Positions 1 through 9,800 of a stretch of DNA of 64,000 nt are shown here, piece after piece. This DNA comes from Pseudomonadota bacterium. GTDB taxonomy: Bacteria > Pseudomonadota > Alphaproteobacteria > Acetobacterales > Acetobacteraceae. The number at the start of each line of letters is the position of its first letter. Within the stretch, counting starts at the first letter, position 1. The stretch lies in contig JAJZGI010000005.1 in the NCBI GenBank assembly GCA_021798575.1, positions 1 to 64,000 on the forward strand, written 5' to 3'. The position numbers and the translations under genes were made by a program. The notes below the pieces were generated by a model, which saw only the letters and a program-made list of their open reading frames with translations, searched no databases and was not told the origin of the DNA.

Positions 1-110
1 TCGCGTAGCGATCAAACCCAGCCGTCGAAAATGTCGTCTGCTTCAATGCTGCCCCCTGCCCATGCAGGAGTAGTGTACAAAATTCAAAACGAACAGGGAA
101 TCATAATGTT
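1..110. other. Left-edge leader before the autotransporter
   Basis: This stretch holds no supportable gene. The frame of the autotransporter has a stop at 6-8 and no ATG until 111. A second frame is open from the window edge to a stop near 146 and includes ATGs at 31 and 106, but it codes nothing recognisable. An AGGGA at 94-98 could serve as a distant ribosome site for the ATG at 111. Confidence 0.4.
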
Positions 111-2441
111 ATGCAGAGGTTCCCTAACGGTGCGAACCCGAACCCCGGCTTCACCGGCGCCATAACCAATAACGGTTTCATCAGCGGCCTCGTGGGCGTC
201 AACATCGCGCCGGGTACCGTGGCTTCAAAACCAGGAGGGATCGTCGGTGCGCTAACCAACACGGGAGTCATCAAGGGTACTGACGTCGGTGTGACCAATC
301 GGGGTACGATAACTGCCCTGACCAACAGCGGCACGATCAGCGGTGGTTCGTCGGGCGTCTATAACGCTGGCCTGATAAATTCCTTGAGCAACAACGGCGA
401 CATCAATGGCGTAGGCAGTACGGGCATCCATAATATAGGGTCGATCGGCGCGCTCACCAACAACGGCGTGATCAGCGGAACTGACGGAGTTGATAATTCC
501 GGCACGATCGGCGCGCTGACCAATAGCGGCACGATCAACGGCGTAGCCCATACGGGCGTCTATAACGTGGGCCTGATAAATTCTTTGACCAACAGCGGCA
601 CCATCACCGGCAAAGACGGCGCCCTCAAGAACAACTCGACGATCACCACGCTGGACAATCTGGGCTCCCTTGTTTCCGCTGGAAACTCGGCGATCTACAA
701 CAGCGGCTCGATCGGCGCGCTGACCAATGGCGGCGTCATCAGCGGCGTCTATGGCATTGATAATATCGGCACGATCGGCGCATTGACCAACAGCGGCACG
801 ATCAGCGGCAGCCGCGCCGCCATCAGTGTCAGCGGTGCCAACTTTGGCGCGATCAACAACAGCGGTCTCATCTCGGGTAACATCACCTTCGCGGGCCAAG
901 CCCCCATCGCCCTGACCATCACCGGCGGCACCGGCTCGGTCTTCGGCAGGCTCAGCGGCGGCACCATCGCGCTCTCGCCAAACAGCGAGCTCACCTTCGC
1001 AGGCGGCAACCAGATACTCACCGACAACGTGAATCTCGGCACTACGGGGACGATGATCAACAACGACCCGCTGCAAATCGGCACGCCCGGGTCGCCCGCC
1101 ATAGTCAACCTCATCGGCAATTTCGTGCAGGGCGCAAATGGCACGCTCATCATCCCCGTCACGCCGACCATAAGCTCGGTGCTGAACGTGACCGGCAACG
1201 CCAGCCTCAACGGCAACGTAACGTACGACTTCGCGCCGGGCACCTACACCATCAAAACCTACAAATACCTCAACGCGGGCAGCGTCACCGGCACCTTCTC
1301 CTCCGTGAGCACGGAGAATTTCCCAACAGGCGCTGCCACGCTCACGCTATATCCCACGGCGCCGGGCGCCGAGCTCACCTTCACGCGCGGGGGGGCCATT
1401 ATCGTCACCCCGGCGAACAGCTCGCTCTTCGGCGCGCAGACCGAGGCGCTGGCCACCACCACGCAGACGGACATGGGCCTGCTGATGGGCGCCGCCGCGC
1501 AGGGCGGGAGCAACAGCGCCGCCGCCTGTGCCGCCGCGGCCCAAACCGCACCCGCCGCCACATCGCCGGGCGGCGTGCAGAGCGCCGCGCAGGTCGCGGG
1601 CACGCTGGGCAACGCCTTCTGCGGCGCGGGCGGGTGGATCGAGGCGACAGGCAGCCTGATGGACGCCAGCCACTCCAACGGCTCGCCCGGCTACCACGCC
1701 GATGGCAGCGGTTTTTTAGCGGGCATCGACCGCGTGTTCGGCGCGCTCGATACACGGCTCGGCTTCGCCCTGGGGTACGACCAGACCCGCGTGACCACCG
1801 GCGGCGGCTCCGGCTCCGCGAGCGTGGTGCGGGTCGCCCTCTACGGCGCGCAGCCGCTCGGCCCCGTCACGCTGTCGGGCGTCATCAGCTACGGCAACGC
1901 CAGCAACAGCACCTCCCGCGCGTCCGGCTTCGGCAGCATGAGCGAGCACTATAATGACAACATCTTCGCAGGCGGCGCGCAGGGGAGCACGAATGTCGCG
2001 CTCGGGCCGCTCGCACTCACCCCGGCGGCGGGCATGCGGGTCGCGGATATCGAGGGCGCGCATTTTGCCGAGCAGGCATCAGGCCTGGCGGCTTCCTTCG
2101 CCGTCTCGGGCGCCACGGCCAGCTATACGAGCGTGCAGCCCTTCGCGACCGTCTCGCTCAGCCACCAGTTCCTGGCCAATTCGCAGATGATCATCTCGAC
2201 CGACGCGCTGGTCGGCTATGAATATCAGGCGGAGGACCAGAACGCGGTGACGGTGCTGAGCGCGGCGGACGGCACGCGCTTCCATGTCGGCGCCAACAAG
2301 CTGGACCGGGGCGACGCGCTGCTGGCGCTGGATATCTCGGCGAACAAGGACAATTGGTCGATGTACGCCAACTACGGCGCGCGCGTGGCAGGCAACTGGA
2401 CAGCCCAAACGGCGGAGGTCGGGATCAGGATCAGCTTCTGA
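111..2441 (+). CDS. Repeat-rich autotransporter outer-membrane protein
   Basis: The 776-residue product has two parts. Residues about 15-260 are short degenerate repeats built on GALTNSGTISG, typical of a beta-helical passenger; a linker rich in Ala, Gly and Thr follows to about 500. Residues about 505-776 look like an autotransporter beta-barrel, with alternating polar and hydrophobic strands and the terminal phenylalanine (GIRISF) expected of an outer-membrane barrel. By family knowledge the barrel would insert in the outer membrane and display the passenger. Oddly, no signal peptide is visible: the protein starts MQRFPNGANPNPG, and the frame closes 103 bp upstream. Either the start is wrong, a frameshift has removed the leader, or the gene is a fragment. 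It is followed 68 bp later by sulfotransferase and glycosyltransferase-like genes. Confidence 0.85.
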   Translation: MQRFPNGANPNPGFTGAITNNGFISGLVGVNIAPGTVASKPGGIVGALTNTGVIKGTDVGVTNRGTITALTNSGTISGGSSGVYNAGLINSLSNNGDINGVGSTGIHNIGSIGALTNNGVISGTDGVDNSGTIGALTNSGTINGVAHTGVYNVGLINSLTNSGTITGKDGALKNNSTITTLDNLGSLVSAGNSAIYNSGSIGALTNGGVISGVYGIDNIGTIGALTNSGTISGSRAAISVSGANFGAINNSGLISGNITFAGQAPIALTITGGTGSVFGRLSGGTIALSPNSELTFAGGNQILTDNVNLGTTGTMINNDPLQIGTPGSPAIVNLIGNFVQGANGTLIIPVTPTISSVLNVTGNASLNGNVTYDFAPGTYTIKTYKYLNAGSVTGTFSSVSTENFPTGAATLTLYPTAPGAELTFTRGGAIIVTPANSSLFGAQTEALATTTQTDMGLLMGAAAQGGSNSAAACAAAAQTAPAATSPGGVQSAAQVAGTLGNAFCGAGGWIEATGSLMDASHSNGSPGYHADGSGFLAGIDRVFGALDTRLGFALGYDQTRVTTGGGSGSASVVRVALYGAQPLGPVTLSGVISYGNASNSTSRASGFGSMSEHYNDNIFAGGAQGSTNVALGPLALTPAAGMRVADIEGAHFAEQASGLAASFAVSGATASYTSVQPFATVSLSHQFLANSQMIISTDALVGYEYQAEDQNAVTVLSAADGTRFHVGANKLDRGDALLALDISANKDNWSMYANYGARVAGNWTAQTAEVGIRISF
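160..885 (+). repeat. Tandem degenerate passenger repeats in DNA
   Basis: The DNA under the passenger repeats a unit of about 60-70 bp containing ATCGGCGCGCTGACCAA followed by AGCGGCACGATCAGCGGC or variants. Clear copies start near 442, 500, 705 and 770. Repeats this similar could expand or contract by slippage or recombination, so passenger length may vary between strains. Confidence 0.75.
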
Positions 2442-2509
2442 CAAGCTAATCCGGTTGCGTAAAACCCTGGGAAATTCTAGGGCTAGCGGGACACTCAACG
2501 GGAAGAATC

Positions 2510-4591
2510 ATGAGTAATTTCGCCCCGCCGCTCGAGCAGAATCTCTCCATCCCTGAGGCGCTCGCCCGCGCCAACGCCCATTGGAACGCGGGTCAGGCGG
2601 ACCAGGCGGAGATGCTGTGCCAGCGTATTCTCGCGGTCTGGCCGGGCCACTCGGATGCATCACATCTGCTGGGGCTCATGGCCCATGCCTATGGCAATCT
2701 GGACCTCGCGATCACGCATCTGCGCCAGGCTTGCCAGTCCCCCCGCGCCCCGGCGCTCTATGCCAGCAACCTGGCCGAGATGTGCCGGCAGAATGGCCTG
2801 CTGGCCGAAGGCGAAGCCGCCGGCCGCCGCGCCGTGGCGCAGGACCCATCGCTGCCCGGCGCCTGGAATAACCTCGGCATCATCCTGCAGGAGAGCGGAA
2901 AATATGAGGAAAGCCGGCGCTGCCTCGAGCGCGTCCTGGCCCTGCAACCGGACAACGCCGAGGCGTATAATAATTTCGGCAACACGGCCAAGCGCCTCGG
3001 GCGGATCGCAGAGGCTGAGCGTGCCTGGGCTCGCGCGCTGGAGCTGAAGCCGAACTACGCCGAGCCGCACAGCAACCTCGCCAATCTGCTCTCGGAACAG
3101 GCCGAATATGTAAAGGCCGCACAACACGCCCACCGCGCGATCGAGCTGAACCCGCGGCTGGCGGACGCCTACATCAATCTCTCCGGCATCGAGTCCACGC
3201 GCGGCAACGAGGCGGAGGCCCTGCACTGGTTAAACGCGCTGCTCGCCTTCGCGCCAACCCATGCCACCGCGCTGGCCTCCCGCGCGCTGGCGCTCAAAAA
3301 ACTGGACCGGCTGGAAGAAGCGTTGGATTCCGCCAACAGCGCGCTCGCCGCCGCCCCGGAGAACGCCGAGGCGCATAACGCCCAGGGCCAGGTCTTGCAG
3401 GCGCTGGGAAGGTTCGACGCCGCGTTGGCGGCATACGACCGCGCCGCCGAACTGCCGGGCACCGCCGCTGAACAGGCCCTGGTCAACCGCGCCGTGCAAT
3501 TCATGGAGCATGGCAGGCAGGCGGAGGCCGAGGCGGCATTCGCCCTGGCCGCCATCGCGTTCCCACGGTCGGCCTCGGCCCGCTTCAACCACGCGGACCT
3601 CAAAAAATTCGCAAGCGGCGATCCGGAGGTCGCGTCGATGGAGGCGATGCTGGGCGCGGAGCCATCGCACGCCGACCAGATCCTGCTGCATTTCGCGCTC
3701 GGCAAAGCGTATCTGGACATCGGCGATTCCGCCCGCGCCTTCCAGCATCTAAACCAGGGCAACGCGATGAAGCGGTCGATCATCGAATACGACCCGGACG
3801 CCTCGACGCGTTGGATACAGCAGATCACTGAAATCTACACGCCCGAACTGCTGGAAAAACTCGGCAACCAGGGTGCACGCTCGCCATCGCCGATCTTCGT
3901 CGTCGGCATGCCGCGCTCCGGCACCACGCTGCTGGAGCAGATCCTTGGCTCCCATCCCGCCATCCACAGCGCGGGGGAGCTCCCGGACATCCAAAACATC
4001 GCCGCTGAATACGGTGCTTTTTCTGAATCGATGGTTGATTCAACGCCGGAGAGGCTGCGTGAAGCCGGCCAGAAATATCTGCACAAGATCACGCCGCTCG
4101 CCGCCGGTCGGCCGCACATCGTGGATAAAATGCCGCTCAATTTCGCGCTGGCGGGCTTCATCCGGCTCATCCTGCCAGCGGCACGCATCATCCATTCGCG
4201 GCGCGATGCGGCGGACACCTGTCTCTCCTGCTACAGCAAATTATTCGCATCAGGCCAGGCGTTCACCTACAATCAGGCGGAGCTCGCCCGCTTCCATCGC
4301 GGCTACCAGAACCTCATGTCGCATTGGCGCGAAATCCTGCCGCCCTCGCATTTCCTGGAGGTCGGCTACGAATCCGTGACCGAAAACCCCGAGGCCGAGG
4401 CGCGGCGGATCTTAGCGTTTCTCGAACTCGAATGGGACGCTTCCTGCCTGGATTTTCACAAAGCCGGGCGCGCGGTCAAAACCGCCAGCGTCAACCAGAT
4501 CCGCCAGCCGGTCTATAAAACATCCGCCGGGCGCTGGAAAAAACACGAGCAGCATCTGGGCCCGCTACTGGAGGCCCTGAACGCGCCATGA
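2510..4591 (+). CDS. TPR-repeat sulfotransferase family protein
   Basis: The 693-residue product has tetratricopeptide repeats from about residue 15 to 430 (visible units such as AWNNLGIILQESGKYEE and AYNNFGNTAKRLGRIAEA). A sulfotransferase domain follows. The 5'-phosphosulfate loop is GMPRSGTTLLEQIL at about 466, and the 3'-phosphate motif IIHSRRDAADTCLS lies at about 559. Enzymes of this architecture are related to tyrosylprotein sulfotransferases and would move sulfate from PAPS onto a protein or glycan hydroxyl; the acceptor is not known here. There is no signal peptide, so a cytoplasmic site is likely. The next gene overlaps by 4 bp (ATGA), which indicates translational coupling. The upstream autotransporter is a plausible target (inference). 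Confidence 0.9.
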   Translation: MSNFAPPLEQNLSIPEALARANAHWNAGQADQAEMLCQRILAVWPGHSDASHLLGLMAHAYGNLDLAITHLRQACQSPRAPALYASNLAEMCRQNGLLAEGEAAGRRAVAQDPSLPGAWNNLGIILQESGKYEESRRCLERVLALQPDNAEAYNNFGNTAKRLGRIAEAERAWARALELKPNYAEPHSNLANLLSEQAEYVKAAQHAHRAIELNPRLADAYINLSGIESTRGNEAEALHWLNALLAFAPTHATALASRALALKKLDRLEEALDSANSALAAAPENAEAHNAQGQVLQALGRFDAALAAYDRAAELPGTAAEQALVNRAVQFMEHGRQAEAEAAFALAAIAFPRSASARFNHADLKKFASGDPEVASMEAMLGAEPSHADQILLHFALGKAYLDIGDSARAFQHLNQGNAMKRSIIEYDPDASTRWIQQITEIYTPELLEKLGNQGARSPSPIFVVGMPRSGTTLLEQILGSHPAIHSAGELPDIQNIAAEYGAFSESMVDSTPERLREAGQKYLHKITPLAAGRPHIVDKMPLNFALAGFIRLILPAARIIHSRRDAADTCLSCYSKLFASGQAFTYNQAELARFHRGYQNLMSHWREILPPSHFLEVGYESVTENPEAEARRILAFLELEWDASCLDFHKAGRAVKTASVNQIRQPVYKTSAGRWKKHEQHLGPLLEALNAP

Positions 4592-5763
4592 ATGTCGCGG
4601 CCTTGGCCGAGCGGGCGCAGGCGCTCCTGGCGGCGGACGAGCCGGAACAGGCCGAGGCGCTGCTGGTGCCCCATCTCGCGTCGGGCAGCGGCCCCATCCC
4701 GCTCTGGCGTGCCCTGGCGCAGGCGTTGCGGCGCCAGGGGCGGATGCAGGAGGTCCAGCAGATCCAGATCATGCTGGTCGACATGTTCCCAGGCGACCTC
4801 ACAACCCGGTTCGACCTCGCGGAGACCCTGCTCACCCTCGGCGCGTTCGACCGCGGCTGGCGCGAATACCGGCACCGCTACAGCCTCGCCCATACCACCA
4901 AAATCGAGCGAAAAGTTCAGCGGCCGCGATGGGAGGGGGAGGCGATTCCAGGCCGCACGCTGCTCATCCACGACGAGCAGGGCTTCGGCGACACGTTTCA
5001 GTTCATCCGGCTCGTCCATTGGGCGAAGGAGCGAAGCCAGGCCAGCGTCATCATCGAGGTCAACCCGGAATCCTACGGATTAATCCGGCGGAGCTTTCCC
5101 GGCTTCGAGATCGTGCGGCAAGGCGAATTGCCGCCGATATTCGATACGCACTGCGAGCTGATGAGCCTGCCGATGGCGCTCGGCCTGCAACTCGCACAGC
5201 TGCCGGGCCGGATGCCCTACCTGATGGCCGACCCCCCGCGGCTGGAGCATTGGCGGGCGCGCCTGCAACTGCTGGCGCGGCCGCTCGTAGCACTCGCCTG
5301 GGCGGGCCGGCCCAACCATCCCAACGATGCCAATCGCTCGATCACCCTCGATACGCTGGCCCCCCTTGCGGCGTCCGGCGCGCAGTTCGTCGCGGTCCAG
5401 AAAGGCCCCGCCGCCGCGCAGGCGGCGCCCATGGGCCTGAAGCTCTTCCCGCTGAGCGATGAGATTGAAAGCTTCGAGGATACGGCGGCGATTCTTTGCA
5501 TCGCCGATCTCCTCATTTCGGTCGACTCCTCGCCCGTGCATCTGGCGGGCGCGCTGGGCCGTCCCGCCTGGGTCATGCTGCCGTTCGTGGCGGAGTGGCG
5601 CTGGCTCCAGAGCGTGGACACAACCCCATGGTATCCGCAACACCGGCTCTTCCGCCAGCCGCGCCGGGGGGATTGGGCATCGGTCGTGGCCGGCATGACG
5701 GAGGCACTACGCGCGTTGGGCATTCAGACATCACCGGCTGATTCCACCTCCCCACAAAAATAA
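4588..5763 (+). CDS. TPR protein with glycosyltransferase-9-like C-terminal domain
   Basis: The 391-residue product begins with TPR-like helices (residues about 1-95). It continues with the sequence block typical of TPR proteins that carry a heptosyltransferase-like (GT-B) fold: LLIHDEQGFGDTFQFIR at about 130, LVALAWAGRPNHPND at about 235, and the sugar-nucleotide-site motif LLISVDSSPVHLAGALG at about 307. By family comparison it probably transfers a sugar to a protein or glycan, although a purely binding role cannot be excluded. It overlaps the sulfotransferase gene by 4 bp and belongs to the same transcript. There is no signal peptide or membrane segment. Together with the two preceding genes it forms a surface-protein-plus-modification set. 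Confidence 0.8.
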   Translation: MNVAALAERAQALLAADEPEQAEALLVPHLASGSGPIPLWRALAQALRRQGRMQEVQQIQIMLVDMFPGDLTTRFDLAETLLTLGAFDRGWREYRHRYSLAHTTKIERKVQRPRWEGEAIPGRTLLIHDEQGFGDTFQFIRLVHWAKERSQASVIIEVNPESYGLIRRSFPGFEIVRQGELPPIFDTHCELMSLPMALGLQLAQLPGRMPYLMADPPRLEHWRARLQLLARPLVALAWAGRPNHPNDANRSITLDTLAPLAASGAQFVAVQKGPAAAQAAPMGLKLFPLSDEIESFEDTAAILCIADLLISVDSSPVHLAGALGRPAWVMLPFVAEWRWLQSVDTTPWYPQHRLFRQPRRGDWASVVAGMTEALRALGIQTSPADSTSPQK

Positions 5764-5987
5764 ACGAACTGAAATGCATTGTTATGGTGAATCCTGAACC
5801 GCGGCTTCCACATCGTGTTGCGACAGAATTTTGCGCCCAAGGAAACACCCATGACGAGCCCGCCGCGACATGCGCTCTCCCATAAGCGGCCGTGATCGGC
5901 GCAGGGCATGCTCAGCGCCGCCGGCCCGGCCAACGCGAGCCCGGAGTTCGTCGGCCTGCCGCACACCCTCTATGAGCTCTCACAGGG

Positions 5988-6052
5988 AATTTTAACTAAC
6001 ACTAAGTTGTTCAAAACAAACTGTCATCGCGAGCACAGCAGAGCAGTCCATA
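5988..6052. repeat. Dispersed repeat, copy 1
   Basis: The copy starts AATTTTAACTAACACTAAG, continues through TCAAAACAAACTGTCAT and ends GAGCAGTCCAT. It matches 6071-6133 at roughly three bases in four, in direct orientation with a centre spacing of about 82 bp. Its end (GCGAGCACAGCAGAGCAGTCC) resembles the GCGAGCGAAGCGAAGCAATCC repeat found in many alphaproteobacterial spacers. Confidence 0.6.
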
Positions 6053-6070
6053 TGGCGTCATGCGCACCGC

Positions 6071-6133
6071 AATTTTAACTGACATTAAGTTTTCAAAACA
6101 AACTTTTATTACGAGCGAAGCGAAGCAATCCAT
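6071..6133. repeat. Dispersed repeat, copy 2
   Basis: The copy runs from AATTTTAACTGACATTAAG to GAAGCAATCCAT and carries the canonical ACGAGCGAAGCGAAGCAATCC end. It is the better-preserved of the two copies. Because it lies upstream of the best start of the next gene, it argues against the longer coding frame that would run through it. Confidence 0.6.
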
Positions 6134-6236
6134 CTTAAAAAAACCCATCACTTTCCCCTTGACTCCCAAGTCAAATGTCATTATAACTAACAGCATATCC
6201 GGTGAGCCTATTAACACGCGCCTCTACCATATCGTC

Positions 6237-6806
6237 ATGTACCTGGTGCAGTCGCTGGGCACCCACGCCCAGCGGGTCAACATGCCGCACTCGCTCTGCC
6301 AACTCCTCACAAACCGCCTGGTCCGCCTCACCCACCGGCTGCGCATCCTCATCGAGCGCGGCCCACTCCCACCCCGTCCAAAACGCACCACGCCGCGCGC
6401 AACATCGGCAAACCCAAAACCGGATCAAAAAATCGAATACTACCCGCCCACCAGCTTCGCCTGGCTGCTCCGCCTGTTCCCCAACTCCGGGGTCGCCGTC
6501 GCCCACTTCCAGCTCAAAACATTGCTGGAAGAGCCCGCCACCCAATCCCTCATCGCCGCCCACCCGACTCTCGCCCGCAGCCTGCGGCCCTTGTGCCGCA
6601 TGGTCGGGCTCAAAACCCCCGCCTGCCTCAAGCTGCCGAGAAAACCCCGCACCAAGCGCGTGCCACCTCCCACGCCAGCGCCCGAAAAACCGCCAAAACC
6701 AGCTCGAAAAATCTGGCACCCGGCCCCACCGCCCAGGCCGATGACCCCCGCCGAGGCCCAACTCGCCGCCCGCCAGTTCTTCAACCCGCGCGATTTTTAT
6801 CTCTAA
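6237..6806 (+). CDS. Conserved-looking protein of unknown function, basic and proline-rich
   Basis: I do not recognise this gene. The frame is open from 6060, but the region before 6237 is repeat sequence, so I start at ATG 6237 (189 residues). The product is very basic. It has a hydrophobic N-terminal stretch (MYLVQSLGTHAQRV), a central segment with helix-like spacing (SFAWLLRLFPNSGVAVAHF, then LLEEPATQSLIAAHPTLARS), and a proline/lysine-rich tail that ends FFNPRDFYL. The codon pattern and the ordered central segment make it look real. It has no visible motif, signal peptide or clear membrane span. It converges on putA with a 65-bp gap. Confidence 0.6.
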   Translation: MYLVQSLGTHAQRVNMPHSLCQLLTNRLVRLTHRLRILIERGPLPPRPKRTTPRATSANPKPDQKIEYYPPTSFAWLLRLFPNSGVAVAHFQLKTLLEEPATQSLIAAHPTLARSLRPLCRMVGLKTPACLKLPRKPRTKRVPPPTPAPEKPPKPARKIWHPAPPPRPMTPAEAQLAARQFFNPRDFYL

Positions 6807-6837
6807 ATACCACCCGCGCCCTGCCACGTCTAAATTG

Positions 6838-6851
6838 TTACGTTAACGTAA
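6838..6851. other. Perfect 14-bp AT-rich palindrome
   Basis: TTACGTTAACGTAA is a perfect dyad between the convergent 3' ends of the unknown gene and putA. It has no loop and no T-tract, so it is not a normal terminator. It could be a protein-binding site or chance. Confidence 0.4.
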
Positions 6852-6871
6852 TAAAATGCGCCGATACAGGC

Positions 6872-9800
6872 TCAGCCGATGCTCATCAGGCTGGCGTTGC
6901 CGCCCGCCGCGGTGGTGTTCACGCTCACACACTGCTCTTCCATCAGAAACTCCAGCGGATAGTCGCCATTCGCCAGCCTGGGGTAGACGCTAACGAGCAT
7001 ATGCGGCTGCTCCGCCAATTTGCGCATCAGCTCGCGCAAACGCTCCGGATCGCCGTCGAACAACGCCGCCTGGGCGCGGCTCTCCGCCGTCGCGCGGCGC
7101 ACATGCGCGCCAAATTCCTCAGGCAACGCCTGCAAGGCCGCAAAACCCTCAAAATTTTCCACCAGCGCAACATTGCCGGTCGCCAGGCAGGCGGTAATCT
7201 GGCGCAGCACGCCCGCTTGGGCGTACGCCTGGCAGAGAACTCCCCCACGCGGGTGAACATGATAATGGTTCTGCTCACCCACCGGGCCCGGCAGCGCCAT
7301 GGGCGTCCGCGCGGGTGCCTGGCTCGCCATCTCCGCCAACCCGTCTGTTGCAATGCTCTGCGTCCCCGCCCAGGCGATAAACGCCGCGCATATGTCGGGC
7401 GGCTCGCCCACCGGCAGGCCGTGCGCGGCGGGCCGCATCGCCAGCAGGCGGCGCAGATACAGCGGCCCGCCGGCCTTCGGCCCGGTGCCGGAGAGCCCAT
7501 GCCCGCCAAATGGCTGCACGCCTACCACCGCGCCGATAATGTTGCGGTTCACGTAGATATTCCCCGCCCGGATGCGCCCGCTCACCCGCGCGATACGCTC
7601 ATCAATCCGGCTATGGACGCCAAAAGTCAGGCCGTAGCCCAGCGCGTTCACTTCGTTCATCACCCCGTCCAGCGTCGCGACCCTGTAGCGCAGAACGTGC
7701 AGCACGGGCCCAAAAACCTCGCGGCCCAGCACACCAATCTCAGGGATCTCCACAACCGTGGGCGCGATGAAATGCCCATGCTCCGTACCCATCGGCAGCG
7801 CCAGGCTGAACACCGGGAATCCCCGCTCGCGCAGCCTCATAACATGCGCGCTTATCCGCTCACTGGCCTGCGCGTCGATCACCGGGCCGATGTCACACTC
7901 CAGCCGGTCAGGCCGCCCCACGCGCAGCTCCGCCATCGCGCCGCGCAGCATCTCCAGCAGCCGGTCGGCGATATCCTCCTGCACCAACAGAATCCGCAGC
8001 GCCGAGCAGCGCTGGCCTGCGGAGTCAAATGAGGATGCCAGAATATCGGCCACCGCCTGCTCGGGCAGCGCGGAGGAATCCACCACCATGGCGTTCTGCC
8101 CCCCCGTCTCGGCAACCAGCGGGATAGGCATGCCGTGGGGGTCCAGCCGCCCGGCCAGCTGCGCCTGGATGGCGCGGGCAACCTCGGTGGAGCCGGTAAA
8201 CAGCACGCCGCGCAGGGCAGGGTGCGCAATCATCGCCGCGCCGATCTCACCGCCCCCCGGCAGCAGCTGCACGGCACCCGCCGGAACCCCTGCCTCCAGC
8301 AGCAGCCGCACGGCGGCCGCCGCAATCAACGGTGTCTGCGCCGCCGGTTTGGCCAGCACGACATTCCCCGCCGCCAGCGCCGCACTCACCTGGCCCATAA
8401 AAATCGCCAGCGGAAAGTTCCACGGGCTGATCGCGACCACCGGGCCCAGCGGTCGGTGCGTTGCATTGTCGAATCCGCCGATCTCGCTCGCATAATAGCG
8501 CAGAAAATCCACCGCCTCCCGCACCTCGCCGATAGCGGCAGGCAGGCTCTTGCCCGCCTCGCGGACAATCAGCCCAACCAGGCCGGGCAGCCGTTCCTCC
8601 AGCAGCATTGCCGCCCGCAGCAGGGTCGCGGCGCGGCCCGCCGGCGGGGTGGACTGCCAGATCGGCGCCGCATCCTGCGCCAGGCTGAAGGCGAGGGCCA
8701 CCTGCCCGGGCAGCGCGTGCGCCACCCGCCCCACCTCGTCCCGCCGGTCCGCCGGGTTCAAAACCGGCTGAAACGCCGCGCCCTCCACCTCGCCACCGCC
8801 CACAATCGGGCTGGCCTGCCACTGCGTCGCCAGCCCGGCCAGCATGGCAGCGGCCAGCGAGCCCAGCCGCTGCTCGTTGGTCAGGTCAAACCCCGCGGAA
8901 TTGTCCCGCACGGGGGCAAATATCGCGCGCGGCAGCGGGATCTTCTCATGCGGTGCGCCCAGCGGGCTGATCTCGCGCGCGGCCTCCACCGGGTCGGCGA
9001 TCAACGACTCAACGCTCACCTTCGGGTCGGCGATCTGGTTCACGAACGAGCTGTTCGCGCCATTCTCCAAAAGCCGGCGCACCAGATACGCCAGCAGCGT
9101 CTCATGCGTGCCCACCGGCGCATAAATCCGGCATGGCCGGTTGAGCTGCTTGGCCCCGACGACCTCGTCATACAGAGGCTCGCCCATGCCGTGCAGGCAC
9201 TGGAACTCATATTGCCCAGGGTAGAAATTCTCCCCCGCCATGGCGTGGATAGCGGCCAGCGTGTGCGCATTATGCGTGGCAAACTGCGGGAAGATGGCAT
9301 CCGGTGCAGTCAGCAGCTTGCGGGCACAGGCGAGGTAGGAGACATCGGTGTGGATTTTTCGGGTGAACACCGGGAAATCCTCCAGCCCGTCGACCTGCGC
9401 GCGCTTGATCTCCGAATCCCAATAGGCACCCTTCACCAACCGCACCATAATCCGGTGGCGGGAGCGCTGGGCGAGATCGATGAGATAGTCCAGCACGAAG
9501 GGTGCGCGCTTCTGATACGCCTGCACGACAAAACCGATCCCGTTCCAGCCCTCCAGCGCGAGCTCGGCACACAGGCACTCCAGCAGGTCGAACGAGAGCT
9601 CCAGCCGGTCGGCCTCCTCAGCGTCGATATTCAGGCCGATGTCATAGGAGCGCGCCAGCACCGCGAGGCGCGTGAGGATAGGCAACAACTCGGTCATCAC
9701 CCGCCCGCGCTGGGCCCGGCTATAGCGCGGGTGCAGGGCCGAAAGCTTCACGGAAATTCCAGGGCCTTCATAGATCCCCCGGCGCCCCGCCGCCTTGCCG

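Larger units (their letters stand above)
5764..6236. other. Intergenic spacer with diverged direct repeats
   Basis: I see no supportable gene in these 473 bases. Frames are broken every few dozen codons. The first part (to about 5985) has coding-like base composition, including a short open stretch from the ATG at 5908, so it may be the relic of a lost gene. The second part is AT-richer and carries two diverged copies of a repeat of about 60 bp. Confidence 0.5.

Noticed and set aside
111-1000. CRISPR-like repetition
   Set aside because: The repeats are contiguous, diverged and in frame with the autotransporter passenger. There are no unique spacers or cas genes.
5851-6010. Possible small gene starting at ATG 5851 or 5908
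   Set aside because: The first frame stops after 14 codons. The second runs into repeat sequence and matches no family that I know. At most it is a relic.
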